In this document: positions 44,625 through 53,357 of the stretch, in pieces
Layout: every line of letters starts with the position of its first letter
How positions within the stretch are numbered: the stretch's first letter is position 1
NCBI GenBank assembly: GCA_964595205.1
Contig: CAZQOQ010000036.1
Coordinates: forward strand, 310,001 to 374,000
Reading direction: 5' to 3'
Source of the DNA: JADKIH01 sp964595205
GTDB taxonomy: Bacteria > Bacteroidota > Bacteroidia > AKYH767-A > 2013-40CM-41-45
Length of the DNA stretch: 64,000 bases
The notes under the pieces: generated by a model
Told to the model about the DNA's origin: nothing
Database searches by the model: none
What the model saw: the letters and a program-made list of their open reading frames with translations, nothing else
Program-made: the position numbers and the translations under genes

Positions 44625-46112
44625 TCATTCGACCGCATTATTTGATTCACCTTCATTGGTCTCATTCAATCGATCATTCAATGGTATTTCAAGCGGAAGG
44701 ATCCATTTGCTATGTGAGAAATAATCAAACGGAACAGAAGCGAGATCCACTGTTGAATCGGTTAGCTGTTGAAATTTTCTTCCATTTAACGAAGCCTTTA
44801 TGTTGGCATAAACAACGACATCGATTCCTTTTTTCTTAAAATCTTTTTTAACGATTTGGCAAAACTGCCAAATGAGATTTGGCTTGTTCTGCATTATGTT
44901 TTTTTGCCATGGCTTGAGGTAATCGAAGACGTTTATTGGTATAACGTTTCCTGTTTTTTTATCTTTCGCTGTAAAGGATGCTATTTCTTTTTTTGTCCGT
45001 AACTTCATGAGCCATGAAAATTTCTGTCCTTCTTCTGTCCAGTTTGCATTTCCTTCAATGAATAAATGGCGGAGGGGAAGAAAAATCATAATTATAAACC
45101 AGGTGACAAGCAGAGTTTTGATTCTTTTCTGCCGCAGTGTTAATACTCCCGGAGTACTGGTTTTTTCTTTTGATGGAAGAATGATTTCCCATTTATGTTT
45201 ATTCTTGAATAAGAAGTTGACGAAATTTCTTGGCCAGTCTGGTTCGAAGAAGAGTGTAGTTGCAGCAATCATGAACCATGGAAAAATTCCTATGTTGAAC
45301 CATTGGGAATTGATCAGGTGAAAAATGATTGCAATGATGAATCCGGCAGTTCTTGTCCTTTTGTATAACAGGGCTGGAATTATTAATAAGTCAAACAACA
45401 TGCTGGAATATGAAATGAAAAGTATCGTCTCTCTTTGTTTAAACAGATCACTGAAAAACGGCGGATTTATATTATTTGTAAACCACATTCCGAAAGGTTC
45501 ACCCTGCAACCAGTCGCTGTTGAGCTTTGCAATTCCTCCAAAAAAATACGGGAGTGCAATCATGAATCGGAGCAACCATAGCGACCAGGCTTCGCAAGTC
45601 TCAGAATGAATATTTTTAAAAATTCTCCGGTCAATTGATGCTGTTGAATTGGCCGGGATGAAGATCATCACAAATGAGACAAGGGAAATTAAATAAAAAT
45701 GATTCAGATATCGGGCCTGCTCAAGCAGGAAAACATAGGTAAAACTTATAAAAAATAATATCATCGATGCCCTGTAGAATAACCCCAGGATTATAAATAC
45801 CGATAATATCAGCATGAGGCCAAATAAAATATACATTCCGTTTTCGGGCAACGGATGAATAAAATCGAAAGGCAGGTATGAGAAGTGATATTGGGGTTCA
45901 ATCCAGTAACGATGAATTTTATCCATGTACCTGATCACATCGATGAGCATCAATGTGCCGAAAATTATCCTGAAAAAGACGACCGAGGAAACATCCACAT
46001 TGACAAATAGATTTTTTAATTTATTACGGCCCAGGATTTCGGAAATCTGCGCAGTAGAAAGACTATTGTTTCCCTGCCCTCGTTTTTTATTTTCTTTACC
46101 TGGTTTTGTCAT
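44625..46112 (-). CDS. HTTM-domain membrane protein (vitamin K-dependent gamma-carboxylase-like)
   Basis: A 495-residue integral-membrane protein. After a polar N-terminus (~35 residues), 'VSSVVFFRIIFGTLMLIDVIRYM', 'WIEPQYHFSYLPFDFIHPLP' and 'MIALPYFFGGIAKLNSDWLQGEP' give the HTTM hallmark of several transmembrane helices related to gamma-glutamyl carboxylase. The soluble C-terminal ~150 residues hold the conserved 'KFSWLMKLRTK' and 'VIPINVFDYLKPWQ' blocks. Bacterial roles are unknown. It is transcribed away from the surface-protein cluster, across the repeat-containing gap. Confidence 0.8.
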   Translation of the reverse strand: MTKPGKENKKRGQGNNSLSTAQISEILGRNKLKNLFVNVDVSSVVFFRIIFGTLMLIDVIRYMDKIHRYWIEPQYHFSYLPFDFIHPLPENGMYILFGLMLILSVFIILGLFYRASMILFFISFTYVFLLEQARYLNHFYLISLVSFVMIFIPANSTASIDRRIFKNIHSETCEAWSLWLLRFMIALPYFFGGIAKLNSDWLQGEPFGMWFTNNINPPFFSDLFKQRETILFISYSSMLFDLLIIPALLYKRTRTAGFIIAIIFHLINSQWFNIGIFPWFMIAATTLFFEPDWPRNFVNFLFKNKHKWEIILPSKEKTSTPGVLTLRQKRIKTLLVTWFIIMIFLPLRHLFIEGNANWTEEGQKFSWLMKLRTKKEIASFTAKDKKTGNVIPINVFDYLKPWQKNIMQNKPNLIWQFCQIVKKDFKKKGIDVVVYANIKASLNGRKFQQLTDSTVDLASVPFDYFSHSKWILPLEIPLNDRLNETNEGESNNAVE

Positions 46113-46313
46113 TTCAAAAGAGTGCTGTTCAGTATTTTCAAAGTAAAGGCATTACATCTGATAAACCGGCTATCGCACAGGAAAATTAGTTACAAACTAA
46201 TTAACAAATCATTCATCAATTCATGTGTTTGAAACTGCCTAATTTCAGCGGAAAACAATTTAAAATTGACTGAAGTCGAACTTCATGTGGTCAGGTTTTG
46301 GGATAGAATTGAA

Positions 46314-46475
46314 CCACCCTTCGACGACGCTCAGGGACCACCCTTCGGCAATGCTCAGGGACCACCCTTCGACGATGCTCAGGGACCACCCTTCGACGAC
46401 GCTCTGGCACCACCCTTCGACGACGCTCAGGGACCACCCTTCGACTACGTTCAGGGACCACCCTTCGACTACGTT
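46314..46475 (+). repeat. Seven tandem 24-bp units of the CCCTTCGAC..CTCAGGG repeat family
   Basis: Units begin at 46314, 46338, 46362, 46386, 46410, 46434 and 46458 (partial). The consensus is CCACCCTTCGACGACGCTCAGGGA, with changes concentrated at the middle GAC/CAA/TAC positions. Because 24 is a multiple of three it opens an in-frame ORF of PPFDDAQG units, which I do not regard as a gene. The rest of the 621-nt gap (46113-46733) is AT-rich, apart from the inverted repeat at 46635. Confidence 0.9.
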
Positions 46476-46634
46476 CTCATTCGCAAATCCCGGCTAATCG
46501 AAAAATGCTTAAAGGATAAATCTGACTTTGAATTATAAAGTATTTTCATGTTTTTTATTTTCGTTAATATCAATTTAACCCAATAGTAATATTTGTTTTA
46601 CCCAGACCTTACATTGCCGAGCTACTTTTGCTTT

Positions 46635-46667
46635 CGTAATACCGGATTGTTTCATTCTCGTATTACG
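46635..46667. promoter_or_regulatory. Inverted repeat upstream of the surface-protein cluster, possible operator
   Basis: CGTAATAC (46635-46642) and GTATTACG (46660-46667) are perfect complements separated by 17 nt, ending 66 nt before the first ATG of the cluster. Arm length and spacing suit a dimeric regulator site. It could also be a leader hairpin, depending on the unknown transcription start. Confidence 0.45.
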
Positions 46668-46733
46668 CATATGTAAACGCAGAATTACAAGCTGTTTACA
46701 AATCGTTAACACAGAAAAATAATCGAAAGCAAA

Positions 46734-47819
46734 ATGAAAAAAAAATTACTTGGGTCTGTATTGATTCTCCTCTCAGTACTTGCTAATGGCCAGGGATTGG
46801 AAAACATCATCGTCGAGAAATATTATGTTTCCGACCTGAACGATGCATCTGTAAATTCAACGGGTGGTGTATTACCTGTTGGTTCTGTTACATACAGGAT
46901 TTTTGTTGACCTGCTGCCCGGGTATAAATTTCAGGCAGCCTATGGAGTTCCTGATCATGAAATGAGAATTGAAACTACAACTCTTTTTTTCAATAACGAA
47001 GACCGGGGAGCAACTAATCCTACATATACAAAGGCGCAGGCAAAAAACAATACTGTGATGCTTGATTCATGGCTGTCTGTCGGTGCTGCCTGTTCCGGAA
47101 ATTTCGGCGTCCTGAAACAAGATGATGATGGTGTGGCGACAGTCGTAAACGCCGAGTCTCCCCAGGTGTTGCAGAATGCAGATTCTTCAGCCGGCATTCC
47201 AATCAGTGTGCAGGACGGAATGGTTGCAGGTACTCCCGAACCTGTTACAATTGTCGGTATCAATACCGAGATAACCGTTTTCGACAATCAAAATGACGGG
47301 ACTAACGGACCTGTATTCTCAAGCTGGAATGGTTCATGGGCTTCATTGAATGGATCTGTCGGGCCCGATACTACAACTAATAAAATATTAATCGCGCAGA
47401 TAACCACTGATGGTGTTTTCACTTTCGAATTGAATATTCAAATCGGGACACCCTCGGGCGGAGTCGAAAATTATGTGGCGAGAAACCCTGTCGCAAATGA
47501 GATTTTATTTCCTGGTTTGATTTATTCTTCACTTACGGCAAAAGTTAATGAGATTAATTCAATCGATCCTGCATTTGTAGTTTATCCAAACCCGGCAAAG
47601 GACAATATCAGTCTTGAAATCATGACCGGGAAAAGAAGCGACAAAAATTATTATAATATTTATGACAGTCAGGGTAGGGTGATGGCAAAAAAAGAACTGG
47701 GTCCTATTGGTGATTATTACTTTGAAAATATCGACATGTCGGCATTTGCTAAAGGTCAATACGTAATTGAACTCTTCACGGATGGTAAATCAACTTCTCA
47801 AAATATAATCATCAACTAA
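46734..47819 (+). CDS. Secreted protein: shared N-domain plus T9SS type A tail
   Basis: A 361-residue secreted protein. Signal peptide MKKKLLGSVLILLSVLANGQ; then a ~240-residue domain (about 21-262) shared by four proteins of this cluster, with 'GSVTYRIFVDLLPGYKFQ', 'TTTLFFNNEDRG', 'NTVMLDSWLSVG', 'DDDGVATVVN' and 'ELNIQIGTPSGGVENYVA'. The C-terminal ~80 residues (VVYPNPAKDNISLEIM ... IIIN) are a T9SS type A tail. This is the shortest, simplest member, so it shows the N-domain can be displayed alone. I cannot assign the N-domain to a known family. A possible operator and then a terminator flank the gene. Confidence 0.8.
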   Translation: MKKKLLGSVLILLSVLANGQGLENIIVEKYYVSDLNDASVNSTGGVLPVGSVTYRIFVDLLPGYKFQAAYGVPDHEMRIETTTLFFNNEDRGATNPTYTKAQAKNNTVMLDSWLSVGAACSGNFGVLKQDDDGVATVVNAESPQVLQNADSSAGIPISVQDGMVAGTPEPVTIVGINTEITVFDNQNDGTNGPVFSSWNGSWASLNGSVGPDTTTNKILIAQITTDGVFTFELNIQIGTPSGGVENYVARNPVANEILFPGLIYSSLTAKVNEINSIDPAFVVYPNPAKDNISLEIMTGKRSDKNYYNIYDSQGRVMAKKELGPIGDYYFENIDMSAFAKGQYVIELFTDGKSTSQNIIIN

Positions 47820-47840
47820 AAAATATTGCAAATATTAATT

Positions 47841-47884
47841 CAATTCTGAAAGATCAATTAATCGCTGATTTTTCAGAATTGTTT
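47841..47884 (+). terminator. Hairpin between the first cluster gene and the TonB receptor
   Basis: CAATTCTGAAA (47841-47851) pairs perfectly with TTTCAGAATTG (47871-47881) across a 19-nt loop, followed by TTTG. The long loop lowers confidence. Confidence 0.6.
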
Positions 47885-47910
47885 GTCATAATACGTCTTC
47901 ATATAAAGTA

Positions 47911-50900
47911 ATGAACAGGTTAATAATCCTTATAGTCTTTTCTACAATTTGTACTCTCTCTTTTGGACAGGGAACAATAAGAGGTATTGTGAAAGATGAG
48001 ACCGGCCAGCCTGTTATTGGGGCATCTGTGGTTTTAAAATCAAATAAAGCTTACGGCGTAACTACGGACCTCTATGGAAACTATTCATTGAAGATCAATG
48101 ATTCGACGGCCCAGGTTATTATTATATCATTCATCAGTTACAAATCTATTGAGGAAACCGTTCATCCTAAAAACGGTGAAGTAATCGTTAAAAATTATTT
48201 TTTAGTCCCGTCTGCACAGGGAATCAAAGAAGTTGAGATTACTGCAAAAGCTGTAAAGTCGAAGGAGTATTATACCGAGATGGTAAAAAAGAATTCAGCC
48301 GTTACTCTCGACTACATCTCTTCCGAAACAATGAAAAGGACAGGCGACAATAATGTCTCCGCAGCTTTGGCACGTGTCACAGGCGTATCAACTAATAATA
48401 GTGGTCTAATTACAGTCAGGGGGATCGGTGATCGATATATAAAAACGACAATCAACGGTTTAAGAATTCCAACCCTGGATCCGTTAACAAATAACATCAA
48501 ACTGGATTTATTTCCTGCCAGCCTTGTTGATAATATATTTTTATCGAAAACAGCCAGTCCTGATTTACCTGGCGACTGGGCAGGTGCATTTTTATCAGTC
48601 GAAACGAAAGATTATCCTGACCAACTTACAATAAATGTGGAGACCCAGGTGGGTTATAATACACAGTCAACTTTCAATGATGTCCTGACTACACAGCGAA
48701 GTAAAACTGACTGGCTGGGTTACGATAGCGGTTTGAGAAGTCATAATCATAATGATTTCGTTTCTGCAAATATGTCCCCAACTCAATACCAGGAATTAGT
48801 TGCACTTGGATTAGGAGATTATTATAATTCAATCGGTGTTAGTGAGCAGACTCCATGGAATGATACATATTACAAACTTGGACTTGTCGAATTGAACTTG
48901 CTTGCACCCGCACAGTTTGATGATCCAACTGCTGTGGCAAATGCAAAGAATGCTTATGAAACCGGCAACTATCATTCAGATGCATTCAGGATTATAAATG
49001 CAAATGTTCCTGCATCGGCAAAATCATTTCCCAATAACTGGGCAACTACACATAGAAAGGCGCCAGTAAACTTCAGCCAGACTTTCAGCATCGGTAACCA
49101 GGTAACTTTATTTGGCAAACCACTTGGCTTTATTACAGGTTTCCGTTATGGAAGTATAATCTATTATGATCCGACCTCTACGGCAAACAGGCAGGCCTCG
49201 CCAGACGGAGTAGTACTTACAGTTCCTGTCCAGGCCGAAGGAGAATCAAGTGTCGAAACCAACGGATGGAATGCTCTTGCAAATCTTGCTTATAAATTAA
49301 ATTCAAATAACAGTATTTCATTATTATTCATGCCGAATGTTGTAGGAACAAATAAAGTGCGTGATATGGTAGACGATGCTGATCCCACTCAGTACCTCGT
49401 TACTTCTGACCAATTATATGAATCCCGTAAACAATTGGTTTACCAACTAAAGACAGAACATTACCTTCCTGCTACAAAATTGAAAATAGATTTAAATGCT
49501 TCTTATACGGATGGTTCCAGTGAGGTGCCGGATTTCAAACAACTTAATTATTTGCTGGATCCGGTTACCGGTAGTTATGGAATAGGTCAGGATGTAAATC
49601 GATCGTATCGATATTTAGACGAAGATATTTTTGATTCAAAGATTTCATTTGAATTTCCAATTAGTAACATAACTGGCTTAAACAGGAAAATTAAATTCGG
49701 TGCCGCATATCAGGATAATGAAAGAGATGCGAATCAGTACGACTATTTTATCAGATATGGTCCTTATTCAAACCCTTCGTTGGGTAATACAGGAATTGAG
49801 GATTTTTTTAGTCATGATAAATTTGATTTCCGATCAGGCACTCAGAATGGAATTCCATACAGCACATTCGATATGTACTATATAGGAGTTAATCGACCAT
49901 CCGATCATACAATTGGCTATTCACGGATTTTCGCCGGTTTTGCCATGATAGACTATGCAGTAAACCTGAGATTGCGGGTTACTGGCGGCTTAAGAGTTGA
50001 GCAGGCAAAAATATTTACAGATGCTTTCTTATACGATTCGCTTAATTATGCTTCGAATGATCCAAGACGGCAATATGCCGGTGAACTTGTAACTATACAT
50101 CCAGGAAATCTGGATGAGATCAGTTATTTACCCAGTGTGAACGTAGTATATAAATTAAAAAATGATGAAACTTCTCCGGTTAATTTAAGAGCAAATTTCA
50201 GTCAGTCAGTTGCCCGTCCCAGCATCAGGGAAATGACAGAAGTTATTGTTGATGATTATGAATTACGCGCCTTTATTTATGGCAATCCGGATCTTAAAAT
50301 GGTTCATATTAATAATTATGATCTAAGACTTGAATCTTATTTCAAATCGGGCGATAATGTATCTGTTAGTTTATTTTATAAGAACTTCAGGAACCATATT
50401 GAAATAGTTGATGCCCCACTGGGATATACCTGGCAAAACGTCGACGACTCATATGTGGCAGGTATAGAACTGGAGGGAAAAAAAGTATTGACTAAGAATT
50501 TTGATTTAATGGCTAACATCACGCTTGTAAAATCAGAGACGAATTATATTTCACAAATAATTTTATACAACAATGGAGTAAAAACTTTGACTCCGGGACC
50601 CGAAATAACACGCACGATGTATGGACAGGCTCCTTTCGTTGTAAATGCTATTTTAAATTACAATGCGGAAAAACCGGGAATTAATATTTCCCTTAGTTAT
50701 AATGTCCAGGGACCAAGATTATTTATAACTGCTCCTGATAAACGGTTTGAAGTTTATGAATTGCCAAGACATCTCCTGGATACAAAAATTACCAAAAAAC
50801 TCGGTAAGCATTTTAGTGTAAGTCTGAACATAAAAGACATTCTGAATTCTCCCGATAGAAAAGCATATAACCGTGATGAAGGGTGGGTATTAGATTACTC

Positions 50901-50952
50901 TAATGATCATTATGGAACCAATTTTAATCTTGGTCTTCTGTATAAATTATAA
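47911..50952 (+). CDS. TonB-dependent receptor with N-terminal carboxypeptidase-regulatory-like domain
   Basis: A 1013-residue outer-membrane receptor. Signal (LIILIVFSTICTLSFGQ); CarboxypepD_reg-like domain at about 21-105 ('GTIRGIVKDETGQPVIGASV'); plug at about 135-240 ('RTGDNNVSAALARVTGVS', 'GLITVRGIGDRYIKTTING'); barrel to the C-terminus ('SNDHYGTNFNLGLLYKL'). TonB receptors import ligands too large for porins. No SusD-like lipoprotein follows it, so this is not a classic SusCD pair. It is embedded among secreted multi-domain proteins; the possible ligand is whatever they bind or release. Confidence 0.92.
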   Translation: MNRLIILIVFSTICTLSFGQGTIRGIVKDETGQPVIGASVVLKSNKAYGVTTDLYGNYSLKINDSTAQVIIISFISYKSIEETVHPKNGEVIVKNYFLVPSAQGIKEVEITAKAVKSKEYYTEMVKKNSAVTLDYISSETMKRTGDNNVSAALARVTGVSTNNSGLITVRGIGDRYIKTTINGLRIPTLDPLTNNIKLDLFPASLVDNIFLSKTASPDLPGDWAGAFLSVETKDYPDQLTINVETQVGYNTQSTFNDVLTTQRSKTDWLGYDSGLRSHNHNDFVSANMSPTQYQELVALGLGDYYNSIGVSEQTPWNDTYYKLGLVELNLLAPAQFDDPTAVANAKNAYETGNYHSDAFRIINANVPASAKSFPNNWATTHRKAPVNFSQTFSIGNQVTLFGKPLGFITGFRYGSIIYYDPTSTANRQASPDGVVLTVPVQAEGESSVETNGWNALANLAYKLNSNNSISLLFMPNVVGTNKVRDMVDDADPTQYLVTSDQLYESRKQLVYQLKTEHYLPATKLKIDLNASYTDGSSEVPDFKQLNYLLDPVTGSYGIGQDVNRSYRYLDEDIFDSKISFEFPISNITGLNRKIKFGAAYQDNERDANQYDYFIRYGPYSNPSLGNTGIEDFFSHDKFDFRSGTQNGIPYSTFDMYYIGVNRPSDHTIGYSRIFAGFAMIDYAVNLRLRVTGGLRVEQAKIFTDAFLYDSLNYASNDPRRQYAGELVTIHPGNLDEISYLPSVNVVYKLKNDETSPVNLRANFSQSVARPSIREMTEVIVDDYELRAFIYGNPDLKMVHINNYDLRLESYFKSGDNVSVSLFYKNFRNHIEIVDAPLGYTWQNVDDSYVAGIELEGKKVLTKNFDLMANITLVKSETNYISQIILYNNGVKTLTPGPEITRTMYGQAPFVVNAILNYNAEKPGINISLSYNVQGPRLFITAPDKRFEVYELPRHLLDTKITKKLGKHFSVSLNIKDILNSPDRKAYNRDEGWVLDYSNDHYGTNFNLGLLYKL

Positions 50953-51009
50953 TTAAAATAAACTGAATCAATGAATAGCTTTAGTTTAAAAAGGTGTAAA
51001 CGAATTCTT

Positions 51010-52347
51010 ATGAAAAGACATATATATTTCATTTTGTGTTTTCTGTTTTGTACCGGCGGGATAAATGCCCAGGTAAAAAATTTAGTCGTTGAGACTTATT
51101 ATATATCTGACTTAAATGATGCGACCGATACAACGGGCGGTTACCTGGAGGCTGGTTCTGTTACATACAGAATATATGTTCAGCTGGAGCCGGGTTCTAA
51201 ATTGAGAAAAATTTATGGTGATGCGAATCATACTCTGCGATTTTCAACCACAACAAATTTCTTTAATAACAAGGCTGATGGTCAGAGTTTCGGAAAGGAT
51301 TTCACCAAAAATCGTCTTGGGGAAAATACAGTAGCTCTCGACAGCTGGATAACGCTTGGACAAACTACGCGTCTTTCTTCCAAAACTTATTTCGGTGTTT
51401 TAAAATCCGGCGATGACGACGGTTCGTTTATTGGAGGCGCAAATAACGATGGTGGAAGTGCTGCTATACCAGGCGGGTTATTGGTGAATTCAGATCCTGC
51501 AATCGGATTACCTCTTTATTCTTCAGATGGAAATGATACAATGACATCCACACCAAATTCCTGGGCCGACTATGGTATCATTGATGTTTCATCTAATGTA
51601 GATTCAACTATTTTCGGTTCTGCTAAAATTTGTAGTGAGTTTATCAGCAACAATGCCGGACTCCAAAATTCAGGCGTAAGTGGTGTTAACCCTGACAGTA
51701 ATTATGTGCTGGTTGCGCAATTGACCACAACAGGTGAGATTTCTTTCGAACTCAATTTAGAGGTTGAGGAAAATGATAATGTTGGTACAAGAATAATTAA
51801 ATACGTAGCTGACGGAACTTCATTAGCGTCTGATGAACAAATTAGCCCATATCTTAAATATCCCAGATCATGCGGATGTACTGATCCTGAATTCCTGGAA
51901 TATAATCCTGCTTATTCATGCATGATTTCCGATTCCTGTAAAACACTTATTGTTTTTGGTTGTATGGATACGCTTGCATGCAATTACGATGAATTTGCCA
52001 ATTACCACGTTCAATCACTATGTTGTTACCCTGGCCTTTGCAACGATCGTGATATTAGTGTTGTATGTCCGCTACTTGGAATTGAACGTGCACAGGAACC
52101 AAACGAAGGAATTTATCCGAATCCTTCACATGAAACAGTAAATTTTCAGTTTGTTGCTGAAGAAAACAGCAATGTTAAATATGAAATTTACGATTCATTA
52201 GGTCGTCTGGTTCATGAGCAAAATGTTTTAAGCTACCCGGGATTGAACACAACATCCATAAACATTTCAGATCTTGATAATGGACTCTATCAGTTTAAAT
52301 TGGTTATTGATAATGAAGTTAGGAATGAGAAATTAATAAAAAATTAA
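51010..52347 (+). CDS. Secreted protein: shared N-domain, Cys-rich GC[TM]D motifs, T9SS tail
   Basis: A 445-residue protein. Signal MKRHIYFILCFLFCTGGINAQ; N-domain at about 22-285 (GSVTYRIYVQLEPGSKL, 'TTTNFFNNKADG', 'LDSWITLG'), the most diverged of the four, with an extra Gly-rich insertion. A Cys-rich region (about 285-352) carries 'CGCTDPEFLEYNP' and 'GCMDTLACNYDEFANY', resembling the GCTDP.ACNY repeats of Bacteroidota adhesins. A T9SS tail (YPNPSHETVNFQF ... LIKN) closes it. ATG 50971 adds 13 residues before the signal. It is 57 nt (or 18 nt) after the receptor gene, so probably co-transcribed. Confidence 0.8.
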   Translation: MKRHIYFILCFLFCTGGINAQVKNLVVETYYISDLNDATDTTGGYLEAGSVTYRIYVQLEPGSKLRKIYGDANHTLRFSTTTNFFNNKADGQSFGKDFTKNRLGENTVALDSWITLGQTTRLSSKTYFGVLKSGDDDGSFIGGANNDGGSAAIPGGLLVNSDPAIGLPLYSSDGNDTMTSTPNSWADYGIIDVSSNVDSTIFGSAKICSEFISNNAGLQNSGVSGVNPDSNYVLVAQLTTTGEISFELNLEVEENDNVGTRIIKYVADGTSLASDEQISPYLKYPRSCGCTDPEFLEYNPAYSCMISDSCKTLIVFGCMDTLACNYDEFANYHVQSLCCYPGLCNDRDISVVCPLLGIERAQEPNEGIYPNPSHETVNFQFVAEENSNVKYEIYDSLGRLVHEQNVLSYPGLNTTSINISDLDNGLYQFKLVIDNEVRNEKLIKN

Positions 52348-52353
52348 AATCAG

Positions 52354-53088
52354 GTGAAAGCAAAGATTCGATACCGGTCATATATTTTAACTCTGATAGC
52401 ATTGAGTTTATTATTTGTTACATCCTGTAAAAAGGATGAAACGGAACCAGTGCAAGAAACAGGAACTGTTACTGATATTGAAAATAATGTTTATAAGACT
52501 GTGAAGATAGGCAATCAATGGTGGATGGCGGAAAATCTGAAAGTGAAAACATATCGTAACGGTGTGTCTATTCCAAAAGTTCAGTCGATGAACGACTGGT
52601 TAAATCCCGAAGCCGCTTATTGTGTTTACCAGGATAACGAGGTTGCTCCCGGTCTTCTTTATAACTGGTATGTTGTTATCGATTCCAGTAATATTGCACC
52701 GGCTGGTTGGCACATTCCAACTGATAGTGAATGGAAAGAACTGGAGTTATTTCTTGGTATGAGTCAGGTTGATGCTGATAATCTTAACTGGAGAGGTACC
52801 GATCAGGGCGAAAAACTAAAAGCATTGGGAAATTCACAATGGTCGGAATTTGAAGGTGTCTGGGGAAACAATGAAAGCGGATTCAATGCTTATGCGGGTA
52901 GTTGCAGGCTTTTCGATGGGAAGTGGGGCGAGCCTGGATTATTTTCAAACGGATATTGGTGGGCCAGCTCATCAAAGTCAAAGGATGAAATCTGGTATCG
53001 TTATCTCGATTATAAAGAAAAAAGAGTTTTTCGTTCAACTGTTCCAAAGGAATATGGTTTTAGTATTCGTTGTGTGAAAGATCGTTGA
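52354..53088 (+). CDS. FISUMP-domain lipoprotein (GTG start)
   Basis: A 244-residue lipoprotein. The start is GTG 52354, 6 nt after the preceding stop; no ATG precedes the signal peptide 'YILTLIALSLLFVTSC' (lipobox, Cys25). The body is a FISUMP (Fibrobacter succinogenes major paralogous) domain: 'VKIGNQWWMAENLKVKTYRNG', 'GLLYNWYVV', 'PAGWHIPTDSEWKELE', 'YGFSIRCVKD'. FISUMP domains are found on outer-surface proteins and are of unknown function, with a possible role in binding. Coupling to the preceding gene suggests they act together. Confidence 0.85.
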   Translation: MKAKIRYRSYILTLIALSLLFVTSCKKDETEPVQETGTVTDIENNVYKTVKIGNQWWMAENLKVKTYRNGVSIPKVQSMNDWLNPEAAYCVYQDNEVAPGLLYNWYVVIDSSNIAPAGWHIPTDSEWKELELFLGMSQVDADNLNWRGTDQGEKLKALGNSQWSEFEGVWGNNESGFNAYAGSCRLFDGKWGEPGLFSNGYWWASSSKSKDEIWYRYLDYKEKRVFRSTVPKEYGFSIRCVKDR

Positions 53089-53357
53089 TCATTTGTTTTG
53101 TCAATTTTTCTATGATGTTATAAGAAGTTCTCAGGTTAATTCCTGACAGAGAGTTATTGTATTTCATTTTTTTCAGGTTTACCTCAATACTGAATAGCAA
53201 ATCACCAATAACCATTTACCAGTTAATGTTCCAGTAACGCTGGAATAACCAATCAATAACAATTTGATAAGTTTAATTTTCCATCAACTACATATATGTA
53301 AATGATATTTGCATCCATCATCGATGTTGATGAATACGATAAAAAACTAATCTAAAA

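Noticed and set aside
46314..46475. CRISPR array
   Set aside because: Units are direct tandem repeats with no spacers, and no cas genes are in the window.
46266..46538. 90-residue ORF of PPFDDAQG repeats
   Set aside because: It is the translation of the 24-bp DNA repeat array, whose period is a multiple of three. A second frame is equally open, no signal or start context fits, and the same repeat occurs in non-coding DNA at 16.8 kb.
47911..53088. SusC/SusD-type pair of TonB receptor and FISUMP lipoprotein
   Set aside because: The lipoprotein carries a FISUMP domain, not a SusD TPR fold, and another gene separates the two.
53229..53245. Operator TTCCAG/CTGGAA upstream of the beta-helix gene
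   Set aside because: Arms of only 6 bp with a 5-nt spacer in a 269-nt gap are expected by chance, with no supporting promoter element.
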